Assembly (NCBI GenBank): GCA_946529215.1
Contig: CAMMZC010000002.1
Location: 96,457-160,456 of the forward strand
Direction: 5' to 3'
Source of the DNA: an uncultured Clostridia bacterium
Lineage (GTDB): Bacteria > Bacillota > Clostridia > TANB77 > CAG-508
Length of the DNA stretch: 64,000 bases
Shown: positions 40,955-50,936 of the stretch, in pieces
How the letters are laid out: each line of letters begins with the position of its first letter
Position numbering within the stretch: position 1 is the stretch's first letter
Notes under the pieces: model-generated
What the model was told of the DNA's origin: nothing
What the model saw: only the letters and a program-made list of their open reading frames with translations
The model's database searches: none
Program-made: the position numbers and the translations under genes

Positions 40955-41033
40955 TGTACAGGATATATATGTTGTGAAGCTAATTTGGAAGCTTCATAGA
41001 GTTTCCTAATATAATAAAAGAGGTATAAAATGT

Positions 41034-41420
41034 ATGGATGAAGTAATTAAAATAATTGGAATAGGATTAATTTCTTTAATAATTATTATAGTTGTTAAAC
41101 AATATAAACCTGAATTTGCAATATATGTTTCTATAATTGTAGGTGTGTTAATTCTATACATAATAATGGACAAACTTAGAGGAATAATAAATTTGCTTAA
41201 AACTATAAGTTCTAAATCTGGCATAAATAATCAATTTTTAGAACTTTTATTAAAAATTACTGGAATTGCTTTTCTTGCTGAGTTTGCAATAAATCTTTGC
41301 AAAGACTCAGGAGAAGGTGCAATTGCGAGTAAAATTGAAATGGGAAGCAAGGTGATAATTGTGTCTATGTCAATTCCTATAATTTCAAGTTTGCTAGAAG
41401 TTATTTTGAAATTAATTTAA
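41034..41420 (+). CDS. spoIIIAD: Stage III sporulation protein AD
   Basis: AFLAEFAINLCKDSGEGAIASKIEMGSKVIIVSMSIPII. Confidence 0.95.
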   Translation: MDEVIKIIGIGLISLIIIIVVKQYKPEFAIYVSIIVGVLILYIIMDKLRGIINLLKTISSKSGINNQFLELLLKITGIAFLAEFAINLCKDSGEGAIASKIEMGSKVIIVSMSIPIISSLLEVILKLI

Positions 41421-41724
41421 TTTTATATATATTTTTTAGAAAAATTTCTAAAGCATTTTTGCAACCAAATAAAGTCTCTGAGACATACAGAAAAAAACTA
41501 TATAATTCTTTTGAGTATGGCATTTAAAGATTCTTTTGAAAGAATGAAGATTTTTTGAGTAAAATTATGACTAAAATGGATTGTGGGTAATCCTCATGCT
41601 AGTGCCAAAAAGTGGGGGTCGTAGAAATTTTTTTTAAAAATTTAATATATTTCTTGAAAAAAGGTTTATAGGTATATCCTTTTTTTAAAAATCTAAATAT
41701 ATCAAATAAGGAATTATCGTAAAT

Positions 41725-42882
41725 GTGAAAAAAGTTTTATTACATTTTTTCATAATATTTTTTTTAGTAATTTTTCCTGTTTCGAAAGTAAATGCAGAAA
41801 ACCTAACTACTCAAATGATACAACAAGAAAAAGAAACATTTGGAATAAGTAATTTTATAGATGAGACAAAAAAATATACAAATGATTTTTTCGAAGATAC
41901 TAATATTTCAGATGTTTTAAATTCAGCAATTACAGGAAAGATTGATAATAATAGAATATTAAAAAAAATATTAAAGATTTTTGGGAAAGAAATAGTTTCA
42001 AGTTTAAAAACAATAATTGCAGTTCTTGTAATTGTATTAATACATAGCATAATAAAGGCAATTGCAGATAATTTAGAAACAAGTAGCATTTCAAAAATGA
42101 TTTATTATGTACAATATATATTAATAGTAACAATTATAATGAGTAACTTTTCAAACCTAATATTATCAATAACAATCACTATACAAAATTTAGTAGGATT
42201 TATGAATTCATTAGTTCCGCTTCTAATAACTCTTATGATATATACAGGAAGTATTGCAACAAGTAGTTTACTAGAACCAATAATTTTGCTAATAATAGAA
42301 TTTGTTTCAAATATTATACTAACACTAATTTTACCAGGAGTTTCTATAATAACTGCATTAATGATTGTATCAAAACTCTCTGATAGAGTACAAATAGGGA
42401 AGCTTACAAAATTTTTAAAATCATCTATAGTATGGTTTTTAGGAGTTATTCTTACTATTTTTGTGGGAGTAGTTTCACTAGAGGGAACATTAGCAAGTAG
42501 TGTAGATGGAATAACTGCAAAAACAGCGAAAGCTGCAGTTTCAAGTATGATTCCTGTCGTAGGAAAAATTTTAGGAGATTCAGTAGATAGTGTATTGGGG
42601 TGTGGACTGGTTTTAAAAAATGCATTAGGAGTTGTTGGAGTAATTATAATAATTGGAATATGTGCAACTCCAATAATTAAACTTTCTATTTTAACAATAA
42701 TTTATTCTTTATCTTCTGCTATTATAGAGCCATTAGCAGATGAGAAAATTGTAAAATTATTAGAAGAATTTAGCGGTATTTTTAAATTACTCCTTGGAAT
42801 ACTTTGTGCAGTAGCAGTTCTTTTAATAATTGGAACAACACTAGTAATTAAAATTTCTAATAGTGGGATGATGTACAGATGA
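41725..42882 (+). CDS. spoIIIAE: Stage III sporulation protein AE
   Basis: Signal sequence, multi-TM, KTAKAAVSSMIPVVGKILGDSVDSVLGCGLVLKNALG. Confidence 0.95.
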   Translation: MKKVLLHFFIIFFLVIFPVSKVNAENLTTQMIQQEKETFGISNFIDETKKYTNDFFEDTNISDVLNSAITGKIDNNRILKKILKIFGKEIVSSLKTIIAVLVIVLIHSIIKAIADNLETSSISKMIYYVQYILIVTIIMSNFSNLILSITITIQNLVGFMNSLVPLLITLMIYTGSIATSSLLEPIILLIIEFVSNIILTLILPGVSIITALMIVSKLSDRVQIGKLTKFLKSSIVWFLGVILTIFVGVVSLEGTLASSVDGITAKTAKAAVSSMIPVVGKILGDSVDSVLGCGLVLKNALGVVGVIIIIGICATPIIKLSILTIIYSLSSAIIEPLADEKIVKLLEEFSGIFKLLLGILCAVAVLLIIGTTLVIKISNSGMMYR

Positions 42883-43517
42883 TTGAGTTTTTTAGTAAGT
42901 GGGTTGAAGGAATTGCAATTGCTGTTATAATAGCAAGTATTTTTGAAATGATACTTCCAAGTGGAAATATAAAAAAATACGTGAAAGTGATTTTGAGTAT
43001 ATATATTATTTTTAGTATAATATCACCTTTTACAGATAATAAGGTAAAAGGAGATTTTGATCTATCCAAAAAAGTTGATGATTATTCAGAAAATATTACA
43101 AATAAAGATTATTCTAAAGATGAAAATTCTACAGATAAAAAATTAAACAAAATTTATGAAAATACTTTTGAAAAAGAGTTAATTAAAACTATAGAAAAAG
43201 AAGGATTTGTTGTATATAAATGTATCGTAAAAGGTAATTTTAATGCAGAAGAGGAAAATGCGGGAATAAGTAAGATAAGTATAACTCTTGAATCTAAAAA
43301 AATTTTAAAAAAGAAAGATGAAGAAAGTGAAAAAGAAGATGACGAAATAAAGATTAAAAGTATAGATGAAGTTAAAAAAGTTGAAATAAATGTTGGTAAA
43401 AATAAGGATTTAAGTTCCGAAGAAGATGTGGAGGCAAAAGATATTGATACTTTGAAGAAATTTTTAAGTAAGCATTATGAGATTGATAAAGCTGTTTTTG
43501 AAATACATATAAGGTGA
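42879..43517 (+). CDS. spoIIIAF: Stage III sporulation protein AF
   Basis: FFSKWVEGIAIAVIIASIFEMILPSGNIKKYVKVILSIYIIFSIISP. Confidence 0.94.
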   Translation: MIEFFSKWVEGIAIAVIIASIFEMILPSGNIKKYVKVILSIYIIFSIISPFTDNKVKGDFDLSKKVDDYSENITNKDYSKDENSTDKKLNKIYENTFEKELIKTIEKEGFVVYKCIVKGNFNAEEENAGISKISITLESKKILKKKDEESEKEDDEIKIKSIDEVKKVEINVGKNKDLSSEEDVEAKDIDTLKKFLSKHYEIDKAVFEIHIR

Positions 43518-43535
43518 TGTAATAGGAGGTTATGT

Positions 43536-44132
43536 ATGTTTATAGATAAATTAAAAAAATTTACGACTGCCGAAGGTAACAATAAGAAAAAAATTGAAAA
43601 CCTTGTTTTTTTAATTGTGATTTTGGTTGTAACAATTTTGATTATAAATTTTATCCTAAAATCAGATAAATCCTCTATTAAAGAAGAAAAAAATACCAAT
43701 AAAGTATTGGCGCTATCCGAATCTTCAAATGAAGAAAACTCTAATAATGAAATGCAAAATGAATTGGAAAAAATTCTAGGCACAATAAAAGGAGTAGGAA
43801 AAGTTAAAGTTTATATAAGCTATTCTGAAAGTAGTAAAACTATTGCAATGTATGATGAGAAAACTACAACTAGTTCTACAGAAGAAACAGATTCAGGAGG
43901 AGGTTTAAGAAATACTACTTCTACTCAAACTCAAAAAGACGTTATATTTTCAGAAAAAGATGGGAGTCAAGTACCTATGACTCAAAAAGTTATAATGCCT
44001 ACTATAGAAGGTGCAATTATAACTGCACAAGGAGCAAAAAATGCAAATGTTAAAACCAATATTGTCAATGCAGTTAAATCTGCTACTGGATTATCTATTG
44101 ATAAAATTCAGGTATTTGAAATGGAGGGATAA
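43536..44132 (+). CDS. spoIIIAG: Stage III sporulation protein AG
   Basis: ELEKILGTIKGVGKVKVYISYSES..; position in operon. Confidence 0.93.
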   Translation: MFIDKLKKFTTAEGNNKKKIENLVFLIVILVVTILIINFILKSDKSSIKEEKNTNKVLALSESSNEENSNNEMQNELEKILGTIKGVGKVKVYISYSESSKTIAMYDEKTTTSSTEETDSGGGLRNTTSTQTQKDVIFSEKDGSQVPMTQKVIMPTIEGAIITAQGAKNANVKTNIVNAVKSATGLSIDKIQVFEMEG

Positions 44133-44134
44133 TT

Positions 44135-44890
44135 TTGAAGAGAGATAAAAATTCAAAAAGTTTAGAAATATTTAAAAAGGGGTTTAGAAAAAACGAAGTA
44201 GTAATTTATGCTATTGCGCTTATGTTAGTAACTGCGGGATATTTTAACTATACTGCAAATGTAGACAATACTTCTATAGAGACTTATTCGGAAGAGGCTC
44301 TAAATGAATCAAAAAATGCTGAGAATGAAACTAAAGAAAATAAAGATAAAAATATAGATGAAGCAAAAACAGATGAAAGCATAGAGAATAGGGAAACTGT
44401 TGCTAAGAATGCTAATAATATTAATGAACAAAATCAAAATAATGAGAGTAAAAGTGAAAATATAGATGACGAAAATATAGGAGATGCAAAACTTGTAGAT
44501 AGCAAAAGTGTTGTAGAAAGTAATGCTGCAGTAAATGACTCTTCAGATTATTTTGTTTCTACTAAACTTCAAAGAGATACAAATTATGCAGACACATTAT
44601 CTACATATACAAAAATATTAGAAGATGGCTCAGTTTCGGAAACACAAAAATCTATTGCTATGAAAGAAATTACAAAAATAAATGATACAAAAAATGCTAT
44701 ATCTATTTGCGAAAATCTCTTATCTACAAAAGGCTTTGAACATTATGTAGTTTTGGTAAATAACGAAAGCATTAATGTTGTGGTAAAGACGGAAGGAGGG
44801 CTTACAAAACAAAAAGTTGCTCAAATACAAAATATTATTTCAAGGGAATTTAAGTGTGAGATTGTAAATATTCATATTTCGGAGAAATAG
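44135..44890 (+). CDS. spoIIIAH: Stage III sporulation protein AH
   Basis: Single TM, Asn/Glu linker, YjfE/SpoIIIAH-like C-terminus; last gene of operon. Confidence 0.92.
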   Translation: MKRDKNSKSLEIFKKGFRKNEVVIYAIALMLVTAGYFNYTANVDNTSIETYSEEALNESKNAENETKENKDKNIDEAKTDESIENRETVAKNANNINEQNQNNESKSENIDDENIGDAKLVDSKSVVESNAAVNDSSDYFVSTKLQRDTNYADTLSTYTKILEDGSVSETQKSIAMKEITKINDTKNAISICENLLSTKGFEHYVVLVNNESINVVVKTEGGLTKQKVAQIQNIISREFKCEIVNIHISEK

Positions 44891-44896
44891 TTATGA

Positions 44897-44922
44897 ATGC
44901 AAGATTTCTTCTTGCATTTTTC
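44897..44922 (+). terminator. Intrinsic terminator after spoIIIAH
   Basis: ATGCAAGA-TTTCT-TCTTGCAT + T-run. Confidence 0.85.
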
Positions 44923-45041
44923 TTATATCTGTAGTAGAATTGTTTTGTAATATTTTAAACTTTACAAGTAATGTTTGTTTAAACAGCAAAAATATTCACA
45001 AGTATAAAAATTATATAATAAACTAATAAGAGGTGTTGAAC

Positions 45042-46493
45042 TTGAAAAATGAAAAATTAGAACAATTTGAAAAAAATATAAAATCTAAAAAAGTTGCAAT
45101 TATTGGCTTAGGAGTGAGTAATATTCCATTAATAGATTATATGTATAAATTAGGAGCTTATGTAACTATTTTTGATAATAGAAATGAAGAAGAGTTATCA
45201 GAAGAAATTATTTCTAAAATAGAAGATTACAATTTTAAATACATAGGCGGAGAAAATAATTTAAAAGAATTAAAAGGGTTTGATATAATCTTTCGCTCAC
45301 CAAGTTGTTTGCCTACAAGGCCTGAGCTTGAAGTAGAGAAGAAAAGAGGAGCAATTATTACTTCAGAAATTGAGATGCTAATGAAACTTGCACCATGCAA
45401 AATAATAGGTGTTACAGGAACAGAGGGAAAAACAACTACAAGTTCTATAATTTATGCTATTTTAAAGCAAGCTGGATTAACGTGTTATTTAGGTGGAAAT
45501 ATTGGAAATCCTATTTTTACAAAGCTTTCAGATGTAAACGAAAATGATATTATTGTTTTAGAGATGAGCAGTTTTCAGTTAATGGATATGGAAGTAAGCC
45601 CTAATATTTCTCTTGTTACAAATATTTATCCAGATCACTTAAATGTTCATAAAGATATGGATGAATATGTATATTCTAAGAAAAATATATTTTTGCATCA
45701 AAATGCAGATGATTTAGTAGTATTAAATTATGATAATGAAATTACAAGATTTTTTGAAAAAGATGCAAAAGGAAATGTAACATTTTTCAGCAGTAAAGAA
45801 AAATTGAAAGACGGATATATTTATGATAAAGATAGTGGAAATATTATATTTTGCAAAAATGGTGTTAAGACAAATATTATTAATAAATCAGAGATAAAAC
45901 TTAGAGGAATACATAATTACGAAAATATTTGTGCAGCACTTGCTGTTACCGCTTCTTTAGTAAATACAGAAACTCAAGTAAAAGCAATAAAAGAATTTAT
46001 AGGTGTAGAACATAGGCTTGAATTTGTAAGAGAAATAGATGGTGTAAAATATTATAATGATTCAATTGGAACAAGTCCGGCAAGTACAATTGCAGGTTTA
46101 AATGCTTTTGACGAAAATATTGTTTTACTTGCAGGTGGTTCTGACAAAGGCTTAGACTATACAGAAATTGGAGAAAAAATTGCAGAAAAGGTAGGAACTT
46201 TAATTTTATGTGGTCCTACTTCAAAGATTATAGAAGAGGCTGTAAATAAGGCTTTGAGTAAAAATTTGAATGGTAATGAAGAAATAAATGACAAAAGCCA
46301 GTTTAATGGTGATTTAAAAAAGCAAATTAATATTATTTATGTAAATAATATGCAAGAAGCGGTTTTGAAAGCTAAAGAAAATGCAAAATCTGGAGACATT
46401 GTTTTACTTTCTCCTGCAAGTGCAAGTTTTGATTTGTATAAAAATTTTGCAGAGAGGGGAAAGGTGTTTAAGGAATGCATTTCTAAAATTTAA
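45042..46493 (+). CDS. murD: UDP-N-acetylmuramoylalanine--D-glutamate ligase (TTG start likely; listed ORF opens at 45033)
   Basis: GVTGTEGKTTTSSIIYAIL, LGGNIGNP, YNDSIGTSPASTIAGLNAF. Confidence 0.95.
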   Translation: MKNEKLEQFEKNIKSKKVAIIGLGVSNIPLIDYMYKLGAYVTIFDNRNEEELSEEIISKIEDYNFKYIGGENNLKELKGFDIIFRSPSCLPTRPELEVEKKRGAIITSEIEMLMKLAPCKIIGVTGTEGKTTTSSIIYAILKQAGLTCYLGGNIGNPIFTKLSDVNENDIIVLEMSSFQLMDMEVSPNISLVTNIYPDHLNVHKDMDEYVYSKKNIFLHQNADDLVVLNYDNEITRFFEKDAKGNVTFFSSKEKLKDGYIYDKDSGNIIFCKNGVKTNIINKSEIKLRGIHNYENICAALAVTASLVNTETQVKAIKEFIGVEHRLEFVREIDGVKYYNDSIGTSPASTIAGLNAFDENIVLLAGGSDKGLDYTEIGEKIAEKVGTLILCGPTSKIIEEAVNKALSKNLNGNEEINDKSQFNGDLKKQINIIYVNNMQEAVLKAKENAKSGDIVLLSPASASFDLYKNFAERGKVFKECISKI

Positions 46494-46532
46494 GAATTCG
46501 TTTATAATTAAAATAAATTTATTGATAATTAA

Positions 46533-46602
46533 AAAAATCTTACTAATTTTGTAAGTGCCCCAAAAATATTTGAGGTTTCATTGTAAAACTAGTAAGATTT
46601 TT
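46533..46602. terminator. Extended bidirectional terminator hairpin between convergent genes
   Basis: AAAAATCTTACTA...TAGTAAGATTTTT, 13-bp outer stem. Confidence 0.8.
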
Positions 46603-46683
46603 GCTTATATAAACTGACAATCTAAACAACAAAATTTTTATAAGTTTCGATTTATTCTATTAGAATATACAGTTATTAATATT

Positions 46684-47400
46684 TTATCTGTCAAGGTCTG
46701 AATCTATAGTATCAGCGGAATTATCTTTTACAGTTTCTCTTGGAGGACATAATTCTTCTGGAATTTCACTAATATCAATTCCATGTTTAGATGCTATTTC
46801 AATTTGTTGCTTTAAACTATTAAATTTCATTTTTGGAAATAATTGCTTTATTGTTTCGAAATCTATAGTAACTTTTCCTGGAAAGTTATCACTTCTATTA
46901 CGTTCTACTGACAAACTTGCTTTATTTCTAGATATTTTTAAATTACAATATATGTGTAAACCTGTGGAATGAATTTCATAACTAAATCTATATAGTGCTC
47001 CTAAGTTTTCAACATGAGCGCTTTCAAGAGCAAAACATTGTAATCTTTTGCTTTTAGTTAAATTAAGACATTTAAATGGGAATAATCTTAAACGTGTATT
47101 GTTAGTTTTTGTTAATGCACCTGATAATTTTTTTATAAATGCTTCTGTTATGGGTTTTGCTTTAGGTTTCTTAGATTTACAGTATTTTGAATATGTTTCT
47201 TTATCAATTACACAATTTTCAAAAGGAGAAATCAGATCTTTACATTTCAACATATAATCAGCAAAAGCTTCTCTATCGAAAACATCATCTTTAATTATAA
47301 AAAAGTTTTTTAATAGCTCTTCTAATAGTTTTTCTCGTTCTTCTGACTTTTCTTGAGAGTTATCATTTGTATATCGTAAATAATCATACCAACCATTCAT
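46684..47400 (-). CDS. Hypothetical protein (238 aa)
   Basis: Minus-strand RBS ggaggttaact before ATG; no family recognised. Confidence 0.75.
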   Translation of the reverse strand: MNGWYDYLRYTNDNSQEKSEEREKLLEELLKNFFIIKDDVFDREAFADYMLKCKDLISPFENCVIDKETYSKYCKSKKPKAKPITEAFIKKLSGALTKTNNTRLRLFPFKCLNLTKSKRLQCFALESAHVENLGALYRFSYEIHSTGLHIYCNLKISRNKASLSVERNRSDNFPGKVTIDFETIKQLFPKMKFNSLKQQIEIASKHGIDISEIPEELCPPRETVKDNSADTIDSDLDR

Positions 47401-47619
47401 AGTTAACCTCCTTAAAAGTCATTATAACATATATAAGTAGCATTTGTAAAGATTTATGTCGTTTTTAATCTATTTCTAATTCTATTTAGTGTTGAATTTA
47501 CACTAGTTTTATATAAAAATATGAAGAGAATTAAAGTAACACAATATTAGCACAACCTATTGAGCTTTTTTTGTTTTTATGATAAAATACTACTATCAGA
47601 TAGAAAACAGGAGGTAGTT

Positions 47620-48093
47620 ATGGATAGAGTTGATAAAATAAATTATTATTTAGATATCGCAGAAACAATTTCAGAGAGAGGAACATGTCTTAGAAATAAT
47701 TATGGAAGTGTAATAGTAAAAAATGATGAAATAATATCAACAGGATATTCAGGTGCACCTAGAGGTAGAAAGAATTGTTTAGACTTAGGATATTGTACTA
47801 GAAAAACTAAAACTGAACTAAGTGGAGCAGGATATGAAATGTGCAGATCTGTTCATAGTGAACAAAATGCTATAATAAGTGCCAATAGAAGAGATATGAT
47901 AGGTTCTACTCTTTATATGGTTGGAATTAACAAAAGAAATGGAGAGTATGTAAAAGATAATTATCCATGTACTTTGTGTAAGAGAATGATTATAAATAGT
48001 GGTATTGAAAAAGTAGTGATGAGAGATACAAAAAATGACTATAGAGTTGAAAATGTTAGTAATTGGATAGAAAATGATGATACTTTGATTTAA
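47620..48093 (+). CDS. Deoxycytidylate/cytidine deaminase family protein (ATG 47620)
   Basis: [25 protein letters not shown] zinc motifs; RBS caggaggtag. Confidence 0.93.
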   Translation: MDRVDKINYYLDIAETISERGTCLRNNYGSVIVKNDEIISTGYSGAPRGRKNCLDLGYCTRKTKTELSGAGYEMCRSVHSEQNAIISANRRDMIGSTLYMVGINKRNGEYVKDNYPCTLCKRMIINSGIEKVVMRDTKNDYRVENVSNWIENDDTLI

Positions 48094-48103
48094 AGGAGAA
48101 AAT

Positions 48104-49918
48104 ATGAACGAATATCAAAAATATATAAGAAACTTTAGCATTGTAGCACATATAGACCATGGAAAGTCAACACTCGCAGATAGATTAATAGAAATGACAG
48201 GTGTTTTATCTAAAAGAGAGATGGAGTCTCAAGTGCTTGACAATATGGAAATAGAAAAAGAAAGAGGCATAACTATAAAAGCCCAATCTGTAAGAATGAA
48301 ATACAAAGCTAAAGATGGAAATGAATATACTTTTAATTTAATAGATACACCTGGGCATGTTGACTTTAATTATGAGGTTTCAAGAAGTTTAGCTGCTTGT
48401 GATGGAGCAATTCTTGTAGTAGATTCAACACAAGGAGTAGAAGCTCAAACTTTGGCAAATGTTTACTTAGCTATAGATAATAACTTAGAGGTTTTGCCTG
48501 TTATAAATAAAGTTGATTTAGCAAGTGCAAGACCTGAAGAAGTAAAAAAAGAAATTGAAGATATTATAGGTATTCCAGCAGAAGATGCACCTTGTATTTC
48601 TGCAAAAACTGGACTTAATGTAGATGAGGTCTTAGAAAGAATTGTTACAGATTTACCTGCTCCTAAAGGAGATGAAGAAGGAAAACTTAAATGTTTAATT
48701 TTTGATTCTTTATATGATAATTATAAAGGAGCAGTTGCATATGTAAGAGTGGTAGATGGTAAAGTAAAACCTGGTGATGAAATTAAACTTATGGCTTCAA
48801 ATGATACTTTTGTAGTTACAGAAGTTGGATATTTTGCGCCTGGATCATATTTACCAAGCAATGAAATAAAAGCAGGAGAAGTTGGATATATTGCAGCAAG
48901 TATAAAGAGTTTATCTGAAATACAAGTAGGAGATACTATAACACATGCAAATAATCCAGTAGACAAGCCTCTTCCAGGATATAAAAAAGTAACACCTATG
49001 GTTTATTGTGGAATTTACCCAATAGATGGAAGCGAATATGAAAACCTTAAAATCGCTTTAGAAAAGTTAAAACTAAATGATGCAGCATTAGAATTTGAAC
49101 AAGAAACATCTGCAGCTTTAGGATTTGGCTTTAGATGTGGATTTTTAGGACTTTTACATTTAGAAATAATAGAAGAAAGATTAGATAGAGAATTTGATTT
49201 AGGGTTAATTACAACAGCTCCATCAGTTATTTATAAAGTTCATAAAACAAATGGGGAAGTGCTTGATATATATAATCCTACAGATTTACCCCCACAGGCA
49301 GAGCTAGCATTTATAGAAGAACCAATAGTTACAGCAAATATTATAACACCTAAAGACTATGTAGGCGGAATAATGGAAATGTGTCAAAATAGACGTGGTA
49401 TATATGTAGATATGAAATATCTTGACGAAAACAGAGTCTCTTTAATTTATGACATGCCTTTAAATGAAATAATATATGATTTTTTTGACAATTTAAAATC
49501 AAAGACAAAAGGTTATGCGTCATTTGATTATGAATTTAAGGAATATAAAGAGTCAAAATTGGTTAGATTAGATATAAGAATAAATGGTGAAAATGTAGAT
49601 GCCCTTTCATTTATAGTACATAAAGATATGGCTTATGAAAGAGGAAGAAAAATGGTAGAAAAGCTTAAAACTGTTATACCAAGACATTTATTTGTAATAC
49701 CTCTTCAAGCAGTAATCGGCGGAACAATAATTGCAAGAGAAACAATCTCAGCTCTTAGAAAAGATGTGCTAGCAAAATGCTATGGTGGAGATATTACAAG
49801 AAAGAAAAAGCTTCTAGAAAAGCAAAAACGTGGTAAAGAAAAAATGCGTCAAATAGGTAAAGTAGAAATGCCACAAGAAGCGTTTTTATCAGTTCTTAAA
49901 TTAGATGATGAAAGTTAA
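48104..49918 (+). CDS. lepA: Elongation factor 4 (LepA)
   Basis: [55 protein letters not shown]. Confidence 0.98.
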   Translation: MNEYQKYIRNFSIVAHIDHGKSTLADRLIEMTGVLSKREMESQVLDNMEIEKERGITIKAQSVRMKYKAKDGNEYTFNLIDTPGHVDFNYEVSRSLAACDGAILVVDSTQGVEAQTLANVYLAIDNNLEVLPVINKVDLASARPEEVKKEIEDIIGIPAEDAPCISAKTGLNVDEVLERIVTDLPAPKGDEEGKLKCLIFDSLYDNYKGAVAYVRVVDGKVKPGDEIKLMASNDTFVVTEVGYFAPGSYLPSNEIKAGEVGYIAASIKSLSEIQVGDTITHANNPVDKPLPGYKKVTPMVYCGIYPIDGSEYENLKIALEKLKLNDAALEFEQETSAALGFGFRCGFLGLLHLEIIEERLDREFDLGLITTAPSVIYKVHKTNGEVLDIYNPTDLPPQAELAFIEEPIVTANIITPKDYVGGIMEMCQNRRGIYVDMKYLDENRVSLIYDMPLNEIIYDFFDNLKSKTKGYASFDYEFKEYKESKLVRLDIRINGENVDALSFIVHKDMAYERGRKMVEKLKTVIPRHLFVIPLQAVIGGTIIARETISALRKDVLAKCYGGDITRKKKLLEKQKRGKEKMRQIGKVEMPQEAFLSVLKLDDES

Positions 49919-49922
49919 TTTA

Positions 49923-49992
49923 GGGACGGGGTAAAAATTCACTTTAATATTATTCTTAAAGTGAATTTTTACCCCGTCCCCAAAAGGAACCT
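49923..49992. repeat. REP-like palindrome with 25-bp perfect stem plus CCAAAAGGAACC tail
   Basis: GGGACGGGGTAAAAATTCACTTTAA (49923-49947) / TTAAAGTGAATTTTTACCCCGTCCC (49956-49980). Confidence 0.93.
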
Positions 49993-50003
49993 AAGGAGGA
50001 GAA

Positions 50004-50870
50004 ATGCAAAGAATTTCTAGTAAAGACAATAGTCTTATTAAACATATTAAAAGATTAAAAGAAAAGAAATATAGAGATGAGTATGGAGAATTCATAGTAG
50101 AAGGGCTAAAAGTTATAAATGAAGCCATACAAGAAAATGCAGATATTAGACAAATTGTGGTATGTGATGGATGTGATAATTCGGAAATGATTGAAAGACA
50201 TCTAAAATACGAAATGGCTAGACTTGATTTTATTTATGTTCCTCAAAATATTTTTAAAATGATTTCTGATGTAGAAAATCCACAAGGAGTTTTGGCTGTA
50301 ATTGGAAAGATAAAAACGAATAATGAATCTGTTTCTAATACAAATAAAAAAAATAATGAAATTGATAATAATGCAGAAGTGAAACAAACTTCAAAAACAT
50401 CAAACATTAATTTAAATGAAGATATAATTCTAGCATTAGATGACATACAAGATCCCGGAAATTTAGGTACAATTTTAAGAACTGCAGATAGTGTTGGATT
50501 AAAGCAAATATTAGTCTCAAAAGGAACAGCAGATGCATATAATCCAAAGGTTGTTCGTTCTACAATGGGTGCGATTTTTAGAGTTAATGTTATAGAATGC
50601 GAAAATTTGAAAGAAACTTTAAAAGAGCTACAAAGCAAGGATTATAAAGTAATGACAACTTCTTTAAAAGCAAAAAAATCTATCTATGAAGTAGATTATA
50701 AAAAGAAAATAATAGTAATTGGAAACGAGGCAAATGGTGTTTCAAAAGAAATACTAAATTTAGCAGATGAAAAGGTTATAATTCCAATGTTAGGTAAAAC
50801 AGAAAGTTTAAATGCTTCTGTTGCAACAGGGGTAATACTTTATGAGTATGTGAGACAGAAGATAAAATAA
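50004..50870 (+). CDS. TrmH/SpoU family RNA 2'-O-methyltransferase
   Basis: DDIQDPGNLGTILRTADSVG, VIGNEANGVS, SLNASVATGVILYE. Confidence 0.95.
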   Translation: MQRISSKDNSLIKHIKRLKEKKYRDEYGEFIVEGLKVINEAIQENADIRQIVVCDGCDNSEMIERHLKYEMARLDFIYVPQNIFKMISDVENPQGVLAVIGKIKTNNESVSNTNKKNNEIDNNAEVKQTSKTSNINLNEDIILALDDIQDPGNLGTILRTADSVGLKQILVSKGTADAYNPKVVRSTMGAIFRVNVIECENLKETLKELQSKDYKVMTTSLKAKKSIYEVDYKKKIIVIGNEANGVSKEILNLADEKVIIPMLGKTESLNASVATGVILYEYVRQKIK

Positions 50871-50936
50871 TGAATTTTTTGCATTTATCTTATATTTGTA
50901 GTAAAATATTTTTAAAAGAAAGGAAGTATAGAAAAA

